Shown: positions 54,178-64,000 of the stretch, in pieces
How positions within the stretch are numbered: the stretch's first letter is position 1
Layout: each line of letters starts with the position of its first letter
Source: Chionoecetes opilio
Taxonomy: Eukaryota; Arthropoda; Malacostraca; Decapoda; Majidae
Assembly: GCA_016584305.1 (NCBI GenBank)
Contig: JACEEZ010014045.1
Coordinates: 22,501-86,500 of the forward strand
DNA length: 64,000 nucleotides
Direction of reading: 5' to 3'
Program-made: the position numbers and the translations under genes
The notes under the pieces: model-generated
The model's input: the letters and a program-made list of their open reading frames with translations, nothing else
What the model was told of the DNA's origin: nothing
Databases searched by the model: none

Positions 54178-54439
54178 TTATTCTACTTGCCTACAATGTT
54201 ATGTTCAAAAGACTATCTGTAAATATCTGATACCTTCCACAATTATATTTCTCCTTTAGCATGTATACAATGTACTCCTGCCTCCTGGTGTGGGCGATTC
54301 AGTGGCTGTTTCTGGCAAACTTGCAATGACAGTCTTGTGATATAACTTTCCCTGTGTAGACAATGCTATCCATGATCGATTACACTCTTTTCTTGCCTAC
54401 AATGATACATTTTCACTATAAGGTGGAGTAGTGGCTAGT

Positions 54440-54805
54440 CTGTAGGGTGGTGGTGGTGGGGGGGGGGGGGGGGTAGGGGTGGTAGTGGTGGGGGGGTGAT
54501 GGTGGTGGTGGTGGGGGTGGGGTGGGGGGGGGGTGAGTGGTGGTAGTGGTGGTGGTGGTGGTGGTAGTGGTAGTGGCGGTGGTAGTGATGGTGGTGGATA
54601 GTGGTAGTGGTGGTGGTGGTGGTGGTGGTGGTGGATAGTGGTAGTGGTGACAGTAGTGGTGGTGGTGGTGGTGTGGTGGTGGGTGTGGTAGTGGTGGTGG
54701 TGGTGGTGGTGGTGGTGGTGGTGGTGGTGGTGGGTGGTGGTAGTGGTGGTGGTAGTGGTAGGTGGTGGTGTGGTGGTGGTGGTGGTGGTGGTGGTGGTGT
54801 CTATT
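54440..54805 (+). repeat. (GGT)n microsatellite
   Basis: About 370 bp of GGT with AGT, GAT and G-run variants. Confidence 0.96.
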
Positions 54806-55026
54806 TCAGCCTTATAACTACAATGTATAAGAAATGAAGGACCAGGAAGGAACTATGACCCTTATCTATACCTTGTCTGATGAGAACTCTACAGACATGA
54901 CCACAATAAAGCCTTCACACAGTGCAATATATATGAATACCCTTAAACTTATGGATATAGGACATATAACTTACAGACTTAAGATATAGAACTATAGCTA
55001 GAACTTATGGACTTAGGAGGAGAACT
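54806..55026. other. Spacer
   Basis: Unique-looking AT-rich DNA, nothing recognised. Confidence 0.5.
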
Positions 55027-55937
55027 TTAACCCCTTCATGCCCAGATCTTTCCTTTGATATAAAAAATTGTCTGTTGTCGAGCCATAACATTACAAAAAG
55101 TAACTGAATATACCAAATTAGCAGTGGTGGGCGCCGTTAATCATAAAGTTAACTTCGTTAACCGTTAATCCGTTATCCAAAAAATTAACTTCGATAACCG
55201 TTTATCAGTTAATTCTTTAAAAATGTAACGGAAGTTATCGATAAACCGTTGACGTTAATTTTTATTCTAGAAAAGAAAAAAAATCTATTTTGCTCTAAAA
55301 CCACCTAAAAACACCTTTGAAAAGTGCCAAAACTATAAAATCTGTCTTTAAGGGGGTTTTTAAGGGCTTTAGAACCCAAAAACTAGTTTTTTTTGCTTTA
55401 GAGTTAAAAAAGGCAGATTTTATAGTTTTAACTTTAAAAAAACCTAAAAAAGGCAGATTTCATAGTTTTGGCCCTGTTTTAGGTTTTGAAAGGCTTTTAG
55501 AGCCAGAAAAGGGTGAAAAAAACCCTAAATGAAACACAATATTAGTATTAAACTAAATAAAAATATTGATAAAGTGGCTGAAAGAAATAAAAATTAAAAA
55601 ATTAAAAACACAATATACACATAATTTAATTTTTCCTCTTCTTCCTATGAATTTTTTGGGTTAGCGGACTTGAGTTAACGGAAGTTAAATGTAACGGAAG
55701 TTAATTAGTCCAATAATGATTTCCAAAGTTAACTTAAAAGTTAAATCGTTAACGAAAATGTTAACTTCGTTAATTAACGATTAACGGATTAACGGTTTGG
55801 TGCCACCTTTGCAAATTAGTTAGTGGACAAGGATACTAAGCAGGTCATAGCTATAAAATATAGCTTATAGTCACTAAAAATCGTCAAAGGGTACCCAAAT
55901 TACAATGGAAATTACGTTCTGGGTCTCAAGGGGTTAA
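55027..55937 (-). mobile_element. TTAA MITE (family A) split by a hAT element
   Basis: Left part 55027-55121 (TTAACCCCTTCATGCCCAG to ACCAAATTAG) and right part 55812-55937 (CAAATTAGTTAGTGGACAAG to CTCAAGGGGTTAA). Confidence 0.9.
55122..55811. mobile_element. hAT-type element with perfect 8-bp target duplication
   Basis: 690 bp starting CAGTGGTGGGCGCCGTTAAT and ending GGTTTGGTGCCACCTTTG. CAAATTAG lies on both sides (55114-55121 and 55812-55819) and is normal family-A sequence. Each end carries several GTTAAC / CGTTAAT motifs (sub-terminal repeats). Two short direct repeats AAAAAGGCAGATTT inside. No transposase ORF (best 71 codons). Confidence 0.92.
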
Positions 55938-56398
55938 CAGGAAGAAATTCTCAATTGTGAACGAATGAATGAATGATGAAAGGAGGAAACTGGCATTTGT
56001 ACTTAAAAAAAAATACGATTGTGCTTTTTATTTCCATCCAAGGATTCACCAATCACTGAAATCTCCGGACAGAGGACGAAATGACCGAAAAGCTAATAAT
56101 TCCGTCGTGTCGTCCAACACTCAGATGCCAGACCAGCTTCTTTTTTTTTTAACCCGGCAGCTTACTATAGTCTGTCCCAGTTATCAAGTCACTTTAGATA
56201 GTCTACAGTCCCATTCTTCTTACTAAAGCTGCATGCAATAAATTAACTGGCCTGAAAACAGGGAGTAAATCAGTGGGTTATGCAAAGGGGCGCGACAATG
56301 GTAGAATTATTATTTTCTTTTTCAGAGTTTCGTCAGATAAATTAATGGCAGTAAAAGGGGCAAAAAAAATGAACTCATCAATTTTCCTCTTGCTGTCA
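55938..56398. other. Spacer, no gene recognised
   Basis: An 85-codon ORF at 55969 has no recognisable features. Confidence 0.4.
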
Positions 56399-56580
56399 AG
56401 GAGGAGGAGGAGGAAGAAGAGGAAGAGGAGGAGGAGGATGGGGGGGGGAGGAGGAGGAGGAGGAGGAAGCAGCATCCTGTCTCTTCCTTCCTTCTTTTTT
56501 CCCTCCTTTCTTCCTTCCTTCTTCCTTCCTTCCTTCCTTCCCTTCCCTCCTTCCTTCCTTCCCTCACCCTCACCTCTCTC
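56399..56580. repeat. (GAG)n then (CTTC)n tracts
   Basis: Purine-rich GAG repeats at 56399-56468, then pyrimidine-rich TTCC repeats at about 56481-56560. ORFs here are artefacts. Confidence 0.9.
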
Positions 56581-56628
56581 CCTCCCTCATTTCCATTTGC
56601 TGCACATTTGTCTCTCGCTTCCTCACTA

Positions 56629-57104
56629 CCGTAGATAACAGTCAAGTCGCCACCTGCAGTCATGTCGCCAGGCGCCAAATATTACGAATGATAGCCTCAC
56701 TACTGCTGTGTCTGTGCCACTGAAGATGATACACAGTAGTTTATATCATGACTGTATAATCTACCCTGTTTCAGCGTTGTTTTATGCTTTGTATCTGCAA
56801 GTATATATGGTTTCAAATTTCAATACTCATTTTTTTATCGGGCGATGACGGCAGCGGTAGGACACTCAGTAAATAAACACTAGATGGCGACTCTACTGTT
56901 GGTAGCCACTTTGTAGATATTTTTGTAATTTGTTCATTTATAGCCATACTATGACACAGATGAAGACACAAAATGACACAGACTCTCCAGATAGCCCCTT
57001 CTAACTTTCCTGAAATCATGGATGTAGAAATGTAACTATTAACGCCACCACACTTCTGTAAACAGAAAAAAAAGTTGTCCTGACGACTTTACTGTTATCT
57101 ACGG
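56629..57104. mobile_element. Long family-B MITE (B2), complete
   Basis: CCGTAGATAACAGTCAAGTC to CTTTACTGTTATCTACGG, flanked by TA (56627-56628 and 57105-57106). Ends match family B, but the 300-bp interior is different and not palindromic. This may be closer to the parent element. No transposase. Confidence 0.8.
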
Positions 57105-57106
57105 TA

Positions 57107-57447
57107 ATAGTAATGCCAAGCTACTGGTAATTTTAATGAAATAATAATAGAAATAGTATGATAATAATAATAATAACAATAGAGATAATATCAACAATAA
57201 TACTATTGATAACGATAATAATCATCATAATACTATTGCATAAAAGTCTGTAGAGTTAGTGAACTCCGGCAAGGCGTCACCGCAGAGTTTATCCAACACA
57301 CTTGCTTCTCTGTACTGACTTTCATCGCGCACCCTCGCAGCGACACTCATGTTAAGGCGAAGGTCGAGATTCATGTTAAATACCTGACAGATCTTCCGCA
57401 AGTACAATTCTTATTACAGTGCAGGAGAGCCATTTCTAACCTTCAAA
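57107..57447. other. (AAT)-rich spacer
   Basis: Loose ATA/ATC repeats to 57240, then unassigned DNA. Confidence 0.5.
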
Positions 57448-57449
57448 CA

Positions 57450-57586
57450 CTTCTCTCGCTCTCTCGCTCTCGCTCTCTCGCTCTCTCGCTCTCTCGCTCT
57501 CTCGCTCTCGCTCTCTCGCTCTCGCTCTCTCGCTCTCTCGCTCTCTCGCTCTCTCGCTCTCTCGCTCTCTCGCTCTCTCGCTCTAT
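57450..57586. repeat. (CTCTCTCG)n microsatellite
   Basis: About 17 CTCTCTCG units with CTCTCG interruptions. Confidence 0.96.
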
Positions 57587-57729
57587 CCGTAAATAACACA
57601 ATATATATTCGTAAACTACACTAAATTTATATAAAAATAAAGTTATCCTTCTTACACTAAAGTCTATCGTTCTGGATCGAAAAAATATGCGAGACAAAAT
57701 ACGGAAAATGATCAAGAAAGAAGGAAGTC

Positions 57730-58300
57730 TGATGGTGATGGTGGTTGTGGTTGTGGTGTTGGTAGTGGTGGTGATGGCAGTGTTAGTGATGGTGGTTGCA
57801 GTTGTGGTAGTGGTGATGGCAGTGTTAGTGATGGTGGTTGCAGTTGTGGTAGTGGTGATGGCAGTGTTAGTGATGGTGGTTGCAGTTGTGGTAGTGGTGA
57901 TGGCAGTGTTAGTGATGGTGGTGGTAGTGGTGGTGATGGTAGTAGTGGTGGTAGTGGCGGTGATGGTGATGGTAGTGATGGTGGTAGTGATGATGGTAGT
58001 GTTGGTGATGGTGGTGGTGGTAGTAGTGGTGGTAGTGGCGATGGTGGTAGTGGTGGTGTGGATGGTAGTGGTCGTGATGACAGTAATGGTGATGGTGGTG
58101 GTGGTAGTAGTGGTGGTGGTAGTTGTGGTGGTGGTAGCTGTGGTGGTGGTGGTAGCTGTGGTGGTGGTGGTAGTAGTAGTGGTGGTGGTAGTAATGGTGG
58201 TGGTTGTAGTGGTGGTGATGGTGGTTGTGGTGGTGGTAGTTGGTAGTGGTGGTGATGGCAGTGTTAGTGATGGTGGTGGTAGTGATAGTGGTAGTCGTTC
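57730..58300 (+). repeat. (GGT)n-type array with a 42-bp higher-order unit
   Basis: GGTGATGGCAGTGTTAGTGA plus TGGTGGTTGCAGTTGTGGTAGT, repeated about four times at 57770-57920, then simpler GGT/GAT repeats. The unit length is a multiple of three, so long Val- or Gly-rich ORFs result. Confidence 0.93.
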
Positions 58301-59058
<758 letters not shown>

Positions 59059-59226
59059 AAATCCACCGTGACTATTATCGTGGCCACCGAGATGATGTCT
59101 CTCGGTGGTCTCGCTATTATCCTAGAAGCTCACATTATACGTAAAACGGGCGGGCGGGGAATGTTAGAGTTCCACAACGTCAGAGCGTCACGTGCATTAC
59201 ATCGGGCCGCCTGATTAACCCCGGCG

Positions 59227-59249
59227 GCCCGCATCAGGCTCACTACGAC

Positions 59250-59294
<45 letters not shown>

Positions 59295-59392
59295 GAAGTA
59301 TTAATTGTAAAGAAACCAAAAAACATTAGGCTCACTACGACTTATTATTATTATTAGAAGTATTAATTGTAAAGAAATAAAAAAAAAATGTA
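59227..59392 (+). repeat. Tandem duplication with (TTA)n
   Basis: AGGCTCACTACGACTTATTA through AGAAGTATTAATTGTAAAGAAA occurs twice, with 15 and 5 TTA units respectively. Confidence 0.85.
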
Positions 59393-60400
59393 TATATCCA
59401 GACACTTAAGTTAATTTCCTTTTTTTCTTGTTGATGTATGTATATGATGTTCAGTTTTGTTGTCTATGCCCTCGGGCGAAATATAATTGTTATTATTATT
59501 ATTATTATGTTTCCATACGTCACCGCCGCGAGTGTCGAGGCGATGTTACGAGAAGCGGCGAGTGTTTTGTCAGGGAGGGAAAAATAAGGTGAGAGGAATG
59601 GCCCCCCCTCACCCCTTTTTGTTTCCTTCTTCTTTCCTTCCTCTTCACTCCTCCTTTTCCTGCCATCTGTAATTTTTTTGGGCCCAAAAACCAACCAAAA
59701 AGAGCCTTAACCCCTCGACCGAGGAAATTTTCCTTGTTAGTTCCCACGAGAATAAAATATTAGCCCCAAGAAAATAAAAGGCCAGCCCGCGTTGATTCTT
59801 TAAAGCAAGGGACAGAATCTGGCAAAACTAAAACTGCAGTTTGGGTTGTGGAGCCATAGAAAAAAGACGACGACATTAAGCGAAGACCGATGGTGGGGTT
59901 TCCCCTTTCCCCGAAAATATGCTAATTAACCTAAAATTTTGGTTGTACCCCAAAAAATTAATACCCCTAAAAATTCCCCCCCTTCTCCCTCAGATACACT
60001 TCGGCCCTCCTTATTTCCCTCACGCCTCCTTTAGCTGATTTCCTTTCTTACTTCCTCTATCACTTCCTTCCCAATCCCCCCTTCCTTTCCCTCACCACTC
60101 ACTCCTTCTTCCTTCCTTTCCCTTACCTCAATGACAATTCCCCTCCCTATCTTCCTCTGCCTTTTCTCCTTCCTTCCTTGCCTCCATCAAATCCAAGTCA
60201 CTTACCTTCCCTCCTAATTGATGAACAAAAGCCTCTGTACCTATAGTTTCAATGCCCTCCTCTTTAACCCTACCCTCAATACGGGCTTCTAACTTCCCCA
60301 ACTAAACCGAAGAACAATGGAAAGTTGCTAGGGTTAGCAGAAGGTAAGCTCACTACAACAAATTATCAATGTAATTAAATAGTTCCAGGCCATTTGGAAT
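59393..60400. other. Unassigned DNA, pyrimidine-rich, probable low sequence quality from 59700
   Basis: 59435-59510 holds a tail (TATGCCCTCGGGCGAAATAT then ATT repeats) like those at 24848 and 49868. From about 59680, doubled and lost bases within homopolymers are frequent. No gene. Confidence 0.45.
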
Positions 60401-60407
60401 CCTTCTT

Positions 60408-60610
60408 AACTTCAGCCAAGATCTTTCCTTGCTAAAAAAAAAATGGTTTGTTTTGTCCAGCCAAAAATAACGAAAAGTAACTAAATATACAAATGTTAGT
60501 CGACAAGGATACTCAGCAGTCATAGCTATTAAAATATTGCTTTTTTATTACAAAACCGTCCTTAATTTCCCAAATTCAATTAAAATTACGTTCCTGGACT
60601 CAAGGAGTAA
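60408..60610 (-). mobile_element. TTAA MITE (family A), badly degraded
   Basis: CAGCCAAGATCTTTCCTTGC, TCGACAAGGATACTCAGCAG and AATTACGTTCCTGGACTCAAGG keep the order of the family, with many indels in homopolymers. Confidence 0.75.
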
Positions 60611-61640
60611 GTTCGTGGGCAAGACAAGTCCCTTTTTCTATCATACCTGTCCGTTCTTCGTTTTTGTTAGGGAACCGCTTGAATCGATGAATTAAAAGTT
60701 CTTTTTCTACGACAGATTAACTTAACCCAAAGGAATAATACGGTTTACTTCATATTTAAGACCCATTCATACGCCTAACCCAACTACAGGTAACGAACCC
60801 AAAAAGAGTTAGGGAACCGCCAGGGAATTCCCCCGAACACCAAACTCAAACTCTGTCATTAATTTTAAAACCTCAGGCACCTAACCTTCATTTTAACCCC
60901 TATCAACACCAGATTTATCCCAAGCACAAACACGGGTAACCACTAAAATTTAACAAATTGGTCCTGAATATCCAAAATTGGAACACTCAGAACGCGGCAG
61001 AATTCCTAAACGGTGAAACGTCAGGTACCAAATAAACTCGTTAAGTATTCAAAACCCCAATAACGAATCAATGGTCCTACCGGACAAAATTTTTTAAACC
61101 CTGTAAGTCTTCCATTAAATATAAAAACTTCAATAAAATAAAATTCAGTATATAAATTTGAAACCGACAACTAAATGAGAATAAAAATACTTAGGATGAG
61201 GACCATACTCTAGCCCATCAGTGAACACAGAAGTAAAAGGCAAATTAAAGGTTAGAAATAAGAATTCTTCCGAAAAAATATAGACTATAAAATTAAAACA
61301 AATTGTCATAATTCACTAAATGAAACTCAAAATTAAATCAATGAATAAAACCGGCGTAACCTAAACTGCCTAATTCTGCCCCCATCCCCCCCGGCCCTGG
61401 GGACACGCCGACAAGGAATCCTCGGTGCAGTTGTAAAATAGCCGGAAAACAAGAAAGGAAAGACGGCTAACAACCGGCCTTTTGGTTTCTGCCTACTATA
61501 TCCTTTTGTTGCTTCCCTGCCGTGTTTCTTGTGGGGTGGGTGTGTTTGTTGTTCCAGCGCCGCGTGTTGGTTTGTTAGTCGACCCCTTAGGGTTTCTTGT
61601 TTCTTGCTAATACCCAACTTGCGTTGTTAACCTTGAAAAC
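60611..61640. other. Unassigned DNA, error-prone appearance
   Basis: No repeat or exon recognised. Runs such as CCCCCCATCC and AAAACC dinucleotide steps suggest indel noise. Confidence 0.4.
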
Positions 61641-62441
61641 GAAAACCCACACACACGCTTTTGTAACCCCAACACACAACACGCTTTGAACCGCCCCACA
61701 CACCACACACTTGTAACGCCAACACACACACACACACTTTGTAACGCCAACACAACACTCACAACTTTGTAACGCACAAAACACACACACACTCAACACA
61801 CACACCACACACAACACTTTGTACGCACACACACACACCACTTTGTAGCCAACACACAACACACACTTTTAACGCCAACCACAAAACACACACTTTGTAA
61901 CGCCAAACCAACTCACACACCACCACTTTTAACGCCAACACACACACACACACACCACTTGTAACGCCAACCACACCACACACACACACACACACTTTGT
62001 AACGCCAACCACACACACACCCCTTTGTAACGCCACACACACACACACACACACACACTTTGAACGCCAACCCACAACCACACACACACTTTGTAACGCC
62101 AAACACACCCCCAAACACACACTTTGTAACGCCAAACCCACACCCCAAAACACACACTTGAACGCCAACACAACACACCCCACACACTTTGTAACGCCAA
62201 CACCACACACACACACACACTTTGTAACGCCAACACACACACACACCCCCCTTTGTAACGCCAAACCACCACAAAACCCCCCGTAACCCAACGACAACAC
62301 ACACAACACACACACACTTTGTAACGCCAACCCACACACACAAAACTCACACACTTTTTTAACGCCCAAACCCCACACACACACACACAACACACACACA
62401 CTTTGTAACGCCAAACCCACACACACCACACTTGAAACGCC

Positions 62442-62482
<41 letters not shown>

Positions 62483-62850
62483 TGTAACGCCAACCCAACA
62501 AAACACACTTGTAACCCCAAACACACACACACACTTTGTAACACACAACAACACACTTTGTAACGCCAACCCACACACAAAACACACTTTGTAACGCCAA
62601 CACACACACCCCACACTTTGTAACCCAACCCACCACACCCCCCAACACACAATTTGTAACGCCAACACACACACACACCTTTGTAACCAACCAACCCAAC
62701 ACACACACACTTTGTAACCCCAAAACACACAAAACCACATTTTGTAAAACCCCAACCCACAACCACACCCCCTTTGTAACGCCAACACACACACACACTT
62801 TGAAAACGCCAACCCACACAAAAACACACTTTGTAACGCCAACCCCCCAA
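61640..62850 (-). repeat. CA satellite with TTTGTAACGCCAA spacer
   Basis: About 40 units of variable length (20-40 bp): (CA)n, then CTTTGTAACGCCAA. The CA tract length and the spacer both vary. Minus-strand Cys/Val-rich ORFs are artefacts. Confidence 0.95.
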
Positions 62851-63144
62851 CATCCTCGGCACTGTATACGCGAATCAGTCGGATAAAAGAATTTAATTTC
62901 AGAGCCCTTGCTTACAAACACAGGGAAACCATACAATTACAATCGCTAAAATAAAACACGTATTTAGACATGAGTATGATCGTTGGTAATTCGATAGGAA
63001 AGCAATTCCCAATTAACCCTTAGTCTCTAGTTATACGTACAAAATGATCCCTCTGTTAAAATCACTAACAATGACACGTTAATGAAGTGGCTGTGTTCGT
63101 AAGAATATCATACTGGCAAAATAAATAAGCTTAAATTTTGCACC

Positions 63145-63298
63145 AAACGAAAACCTCTGTATAGCACCAATACGACACCTTCTTATAGCCCCAATACGAC
63201 ACCTCTGTATAGCACCAATACGACACCTCTGTATAGCACCAATACGACCCCTCTGTATAGCACCAATACGACACCTCTGTATAGCACCAAAACACCCT
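63145..63298 (+). repeat. 24-bp minisatellite, 6 copies
   Basis: CACCAATACGACACCTCTGT plus ATAG, six units, one with CTTCTTATAGCC. Confidence 0.93.
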
Positions 63299-63330
63299 GT
63301 CCAGTTTAATGCTATAAAAGAGAAAGTTGT

Positions 63331-63540
63331 TTAACCCCTGCACGTCCAGATCTTTCCTTAAATATATAAAATCGTCTGTTGTTAGCAATAGAATTACGAA
63401 AAGTAACTGAATATCCCAAAAATAATTAGTTGACAAGGATACTAAACAGGCATATATATAAAATAATGCTTATATTCATAAAATCGTCTAATGGTACCAA
63501 AATTACAATGCAAATTACGTTTTGGGTCTCAAGGGGTTGA
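63331..63540 (-). mobile_element. TTAA MITE (family A)
   Basis: TTAACCCCTGCACGTCCAG to GGGTCTCAAGGGGTTGA, inverted, both ends present. Confidence 0.88.
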
Positions 63541-64000
63541 TATTACGACTGTCTCCATACGTGGCTGCGTTCGTAGAACAATTCTAAGTCACAAAAAAAA
63601 AAAAGTAAATAAAAATACGCCACCAACACCCATGGCACCAAAATCACGCAATTAACAGTATAAAAAAGAAAGTGAAAAATTTATTCTATCCCCGCAGCAT
63701 TGTTATTAATGGACGGAACAAAAAGTCAATAAAGACCCTTCTCGCTCCTTGTCCCGGGCCAACAGTGTTACTGACGCGGGTGGCATAGTCCCGTTCTCTA
63801 TGAGTCTGTGGTTTCTGAGTGAAGGACGCTTGGCTGTAGCTCCGAAACTAACCATAGGAACTTTTTGAAAATACACTCATTGTGATTCCATTCAAAGTTA
63901 CTAACCTATAAACCAGGGAAAACTAACCGACCCTATCCGCAACTAACGTATCCTAACCAGACGTGTTCAAGAGTAAAACCCCACGTACTCATCAAAAAAA
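63541..64000. other. Unassigned window end
   Basis: No gene, repeat or element recognised. Confidence 0.4.

Noticed and set aside
61587..62936. Cys/Val-rich ORFs on the minus strand that look like cysteine-rich secreted proteins
   Set aside because: They follow the (GT)n tract and the TTACAAAG spacer exactly, with no start context or splice signals.

Overview
This is nuclear DNA from an animal. The most likely source is a decapod crustacean (crab or shrimp), an inference from three things: GT-AG introns, the extreme load of microsatellites and short palindromic transposons, and LINE families of the kind that fill decapod genomes. There are no operons, rRNA genes, CRISPR arrays or bacterial-type genes. 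Almost every long ORF here is an artefact of a tandem repeat with no stop codon in its unit.

Host coding sequence is sparse. Three consecutive exons of an EDEM3-like ER mannosidase (GH47) lie at 22181-22296, 24243-24368 and 25060-25164 (+), all in phase. A first exon resembling inositol monophosphatase starts at 16368 (+). A signal-peptide first exon is likely at 1920-2004 (-), and a 51-codon internal exon is possible at 53701-53853 (-). An unrecognised, partly repetitive ORF cluster lies at 10841-12761 (+); it is either a pseudogene or damaged by sequence errors.

Layout. 1-6.4 kb: CT and GT microsatellites, a 22-bp satellite and a TGTC/TATA satellite. 6.4-10.4 kb: AT-rich DNA, a 17-bp GC minisatellite and a 0.69-kb fold-back. 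10.4-13 kb: unknown ORF cluster. 13-19 kb: fold-backs, a BEL/Pao fragment, a 31-bp satellite, the IMPase-like exon and a hAT element nested in a MITE. 19.5-21.4 kb: a dead LINE. 22-26.4 kb: the EDEM3 exons, with introns packed with hAT, TTAA and TA-type MITEs. 27-28 kb: a tRNA-derived SINE and an inverted-repeat element. 28.2-32.2 kb: a 26-bp satellite of about 150 copies. 33.8-37.4 kb: palindromes and a LINE-in-MITE-in-MITE nest. 37.9-40.4 kb: LINE relics and TTAA MITEs. 40.6-49.9 kb: a roughly 4.4-4.8-kb tandem duplication, each copy carrying two satellites. 51.3-52.6 kb: a 38-bp satellite. 53-57 kb: hAT and TA elements. 57.4-59.4 kb: microsatellites. 59.7-64 kb: sequence that looks error-rich, with a CA-based satellite.

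The most informative content is structural. About a dozen copies of one roughly 210-bp MITE occur, with TTAA target duplications demonstrated by a self-insertion and by an empty paralogous site. Near-perfect 370-bp palindromes flank an EDEM3 exon. Echoes of EDEM3 exon borders are scattered in its intron. I found no convincing new multi-gene system.
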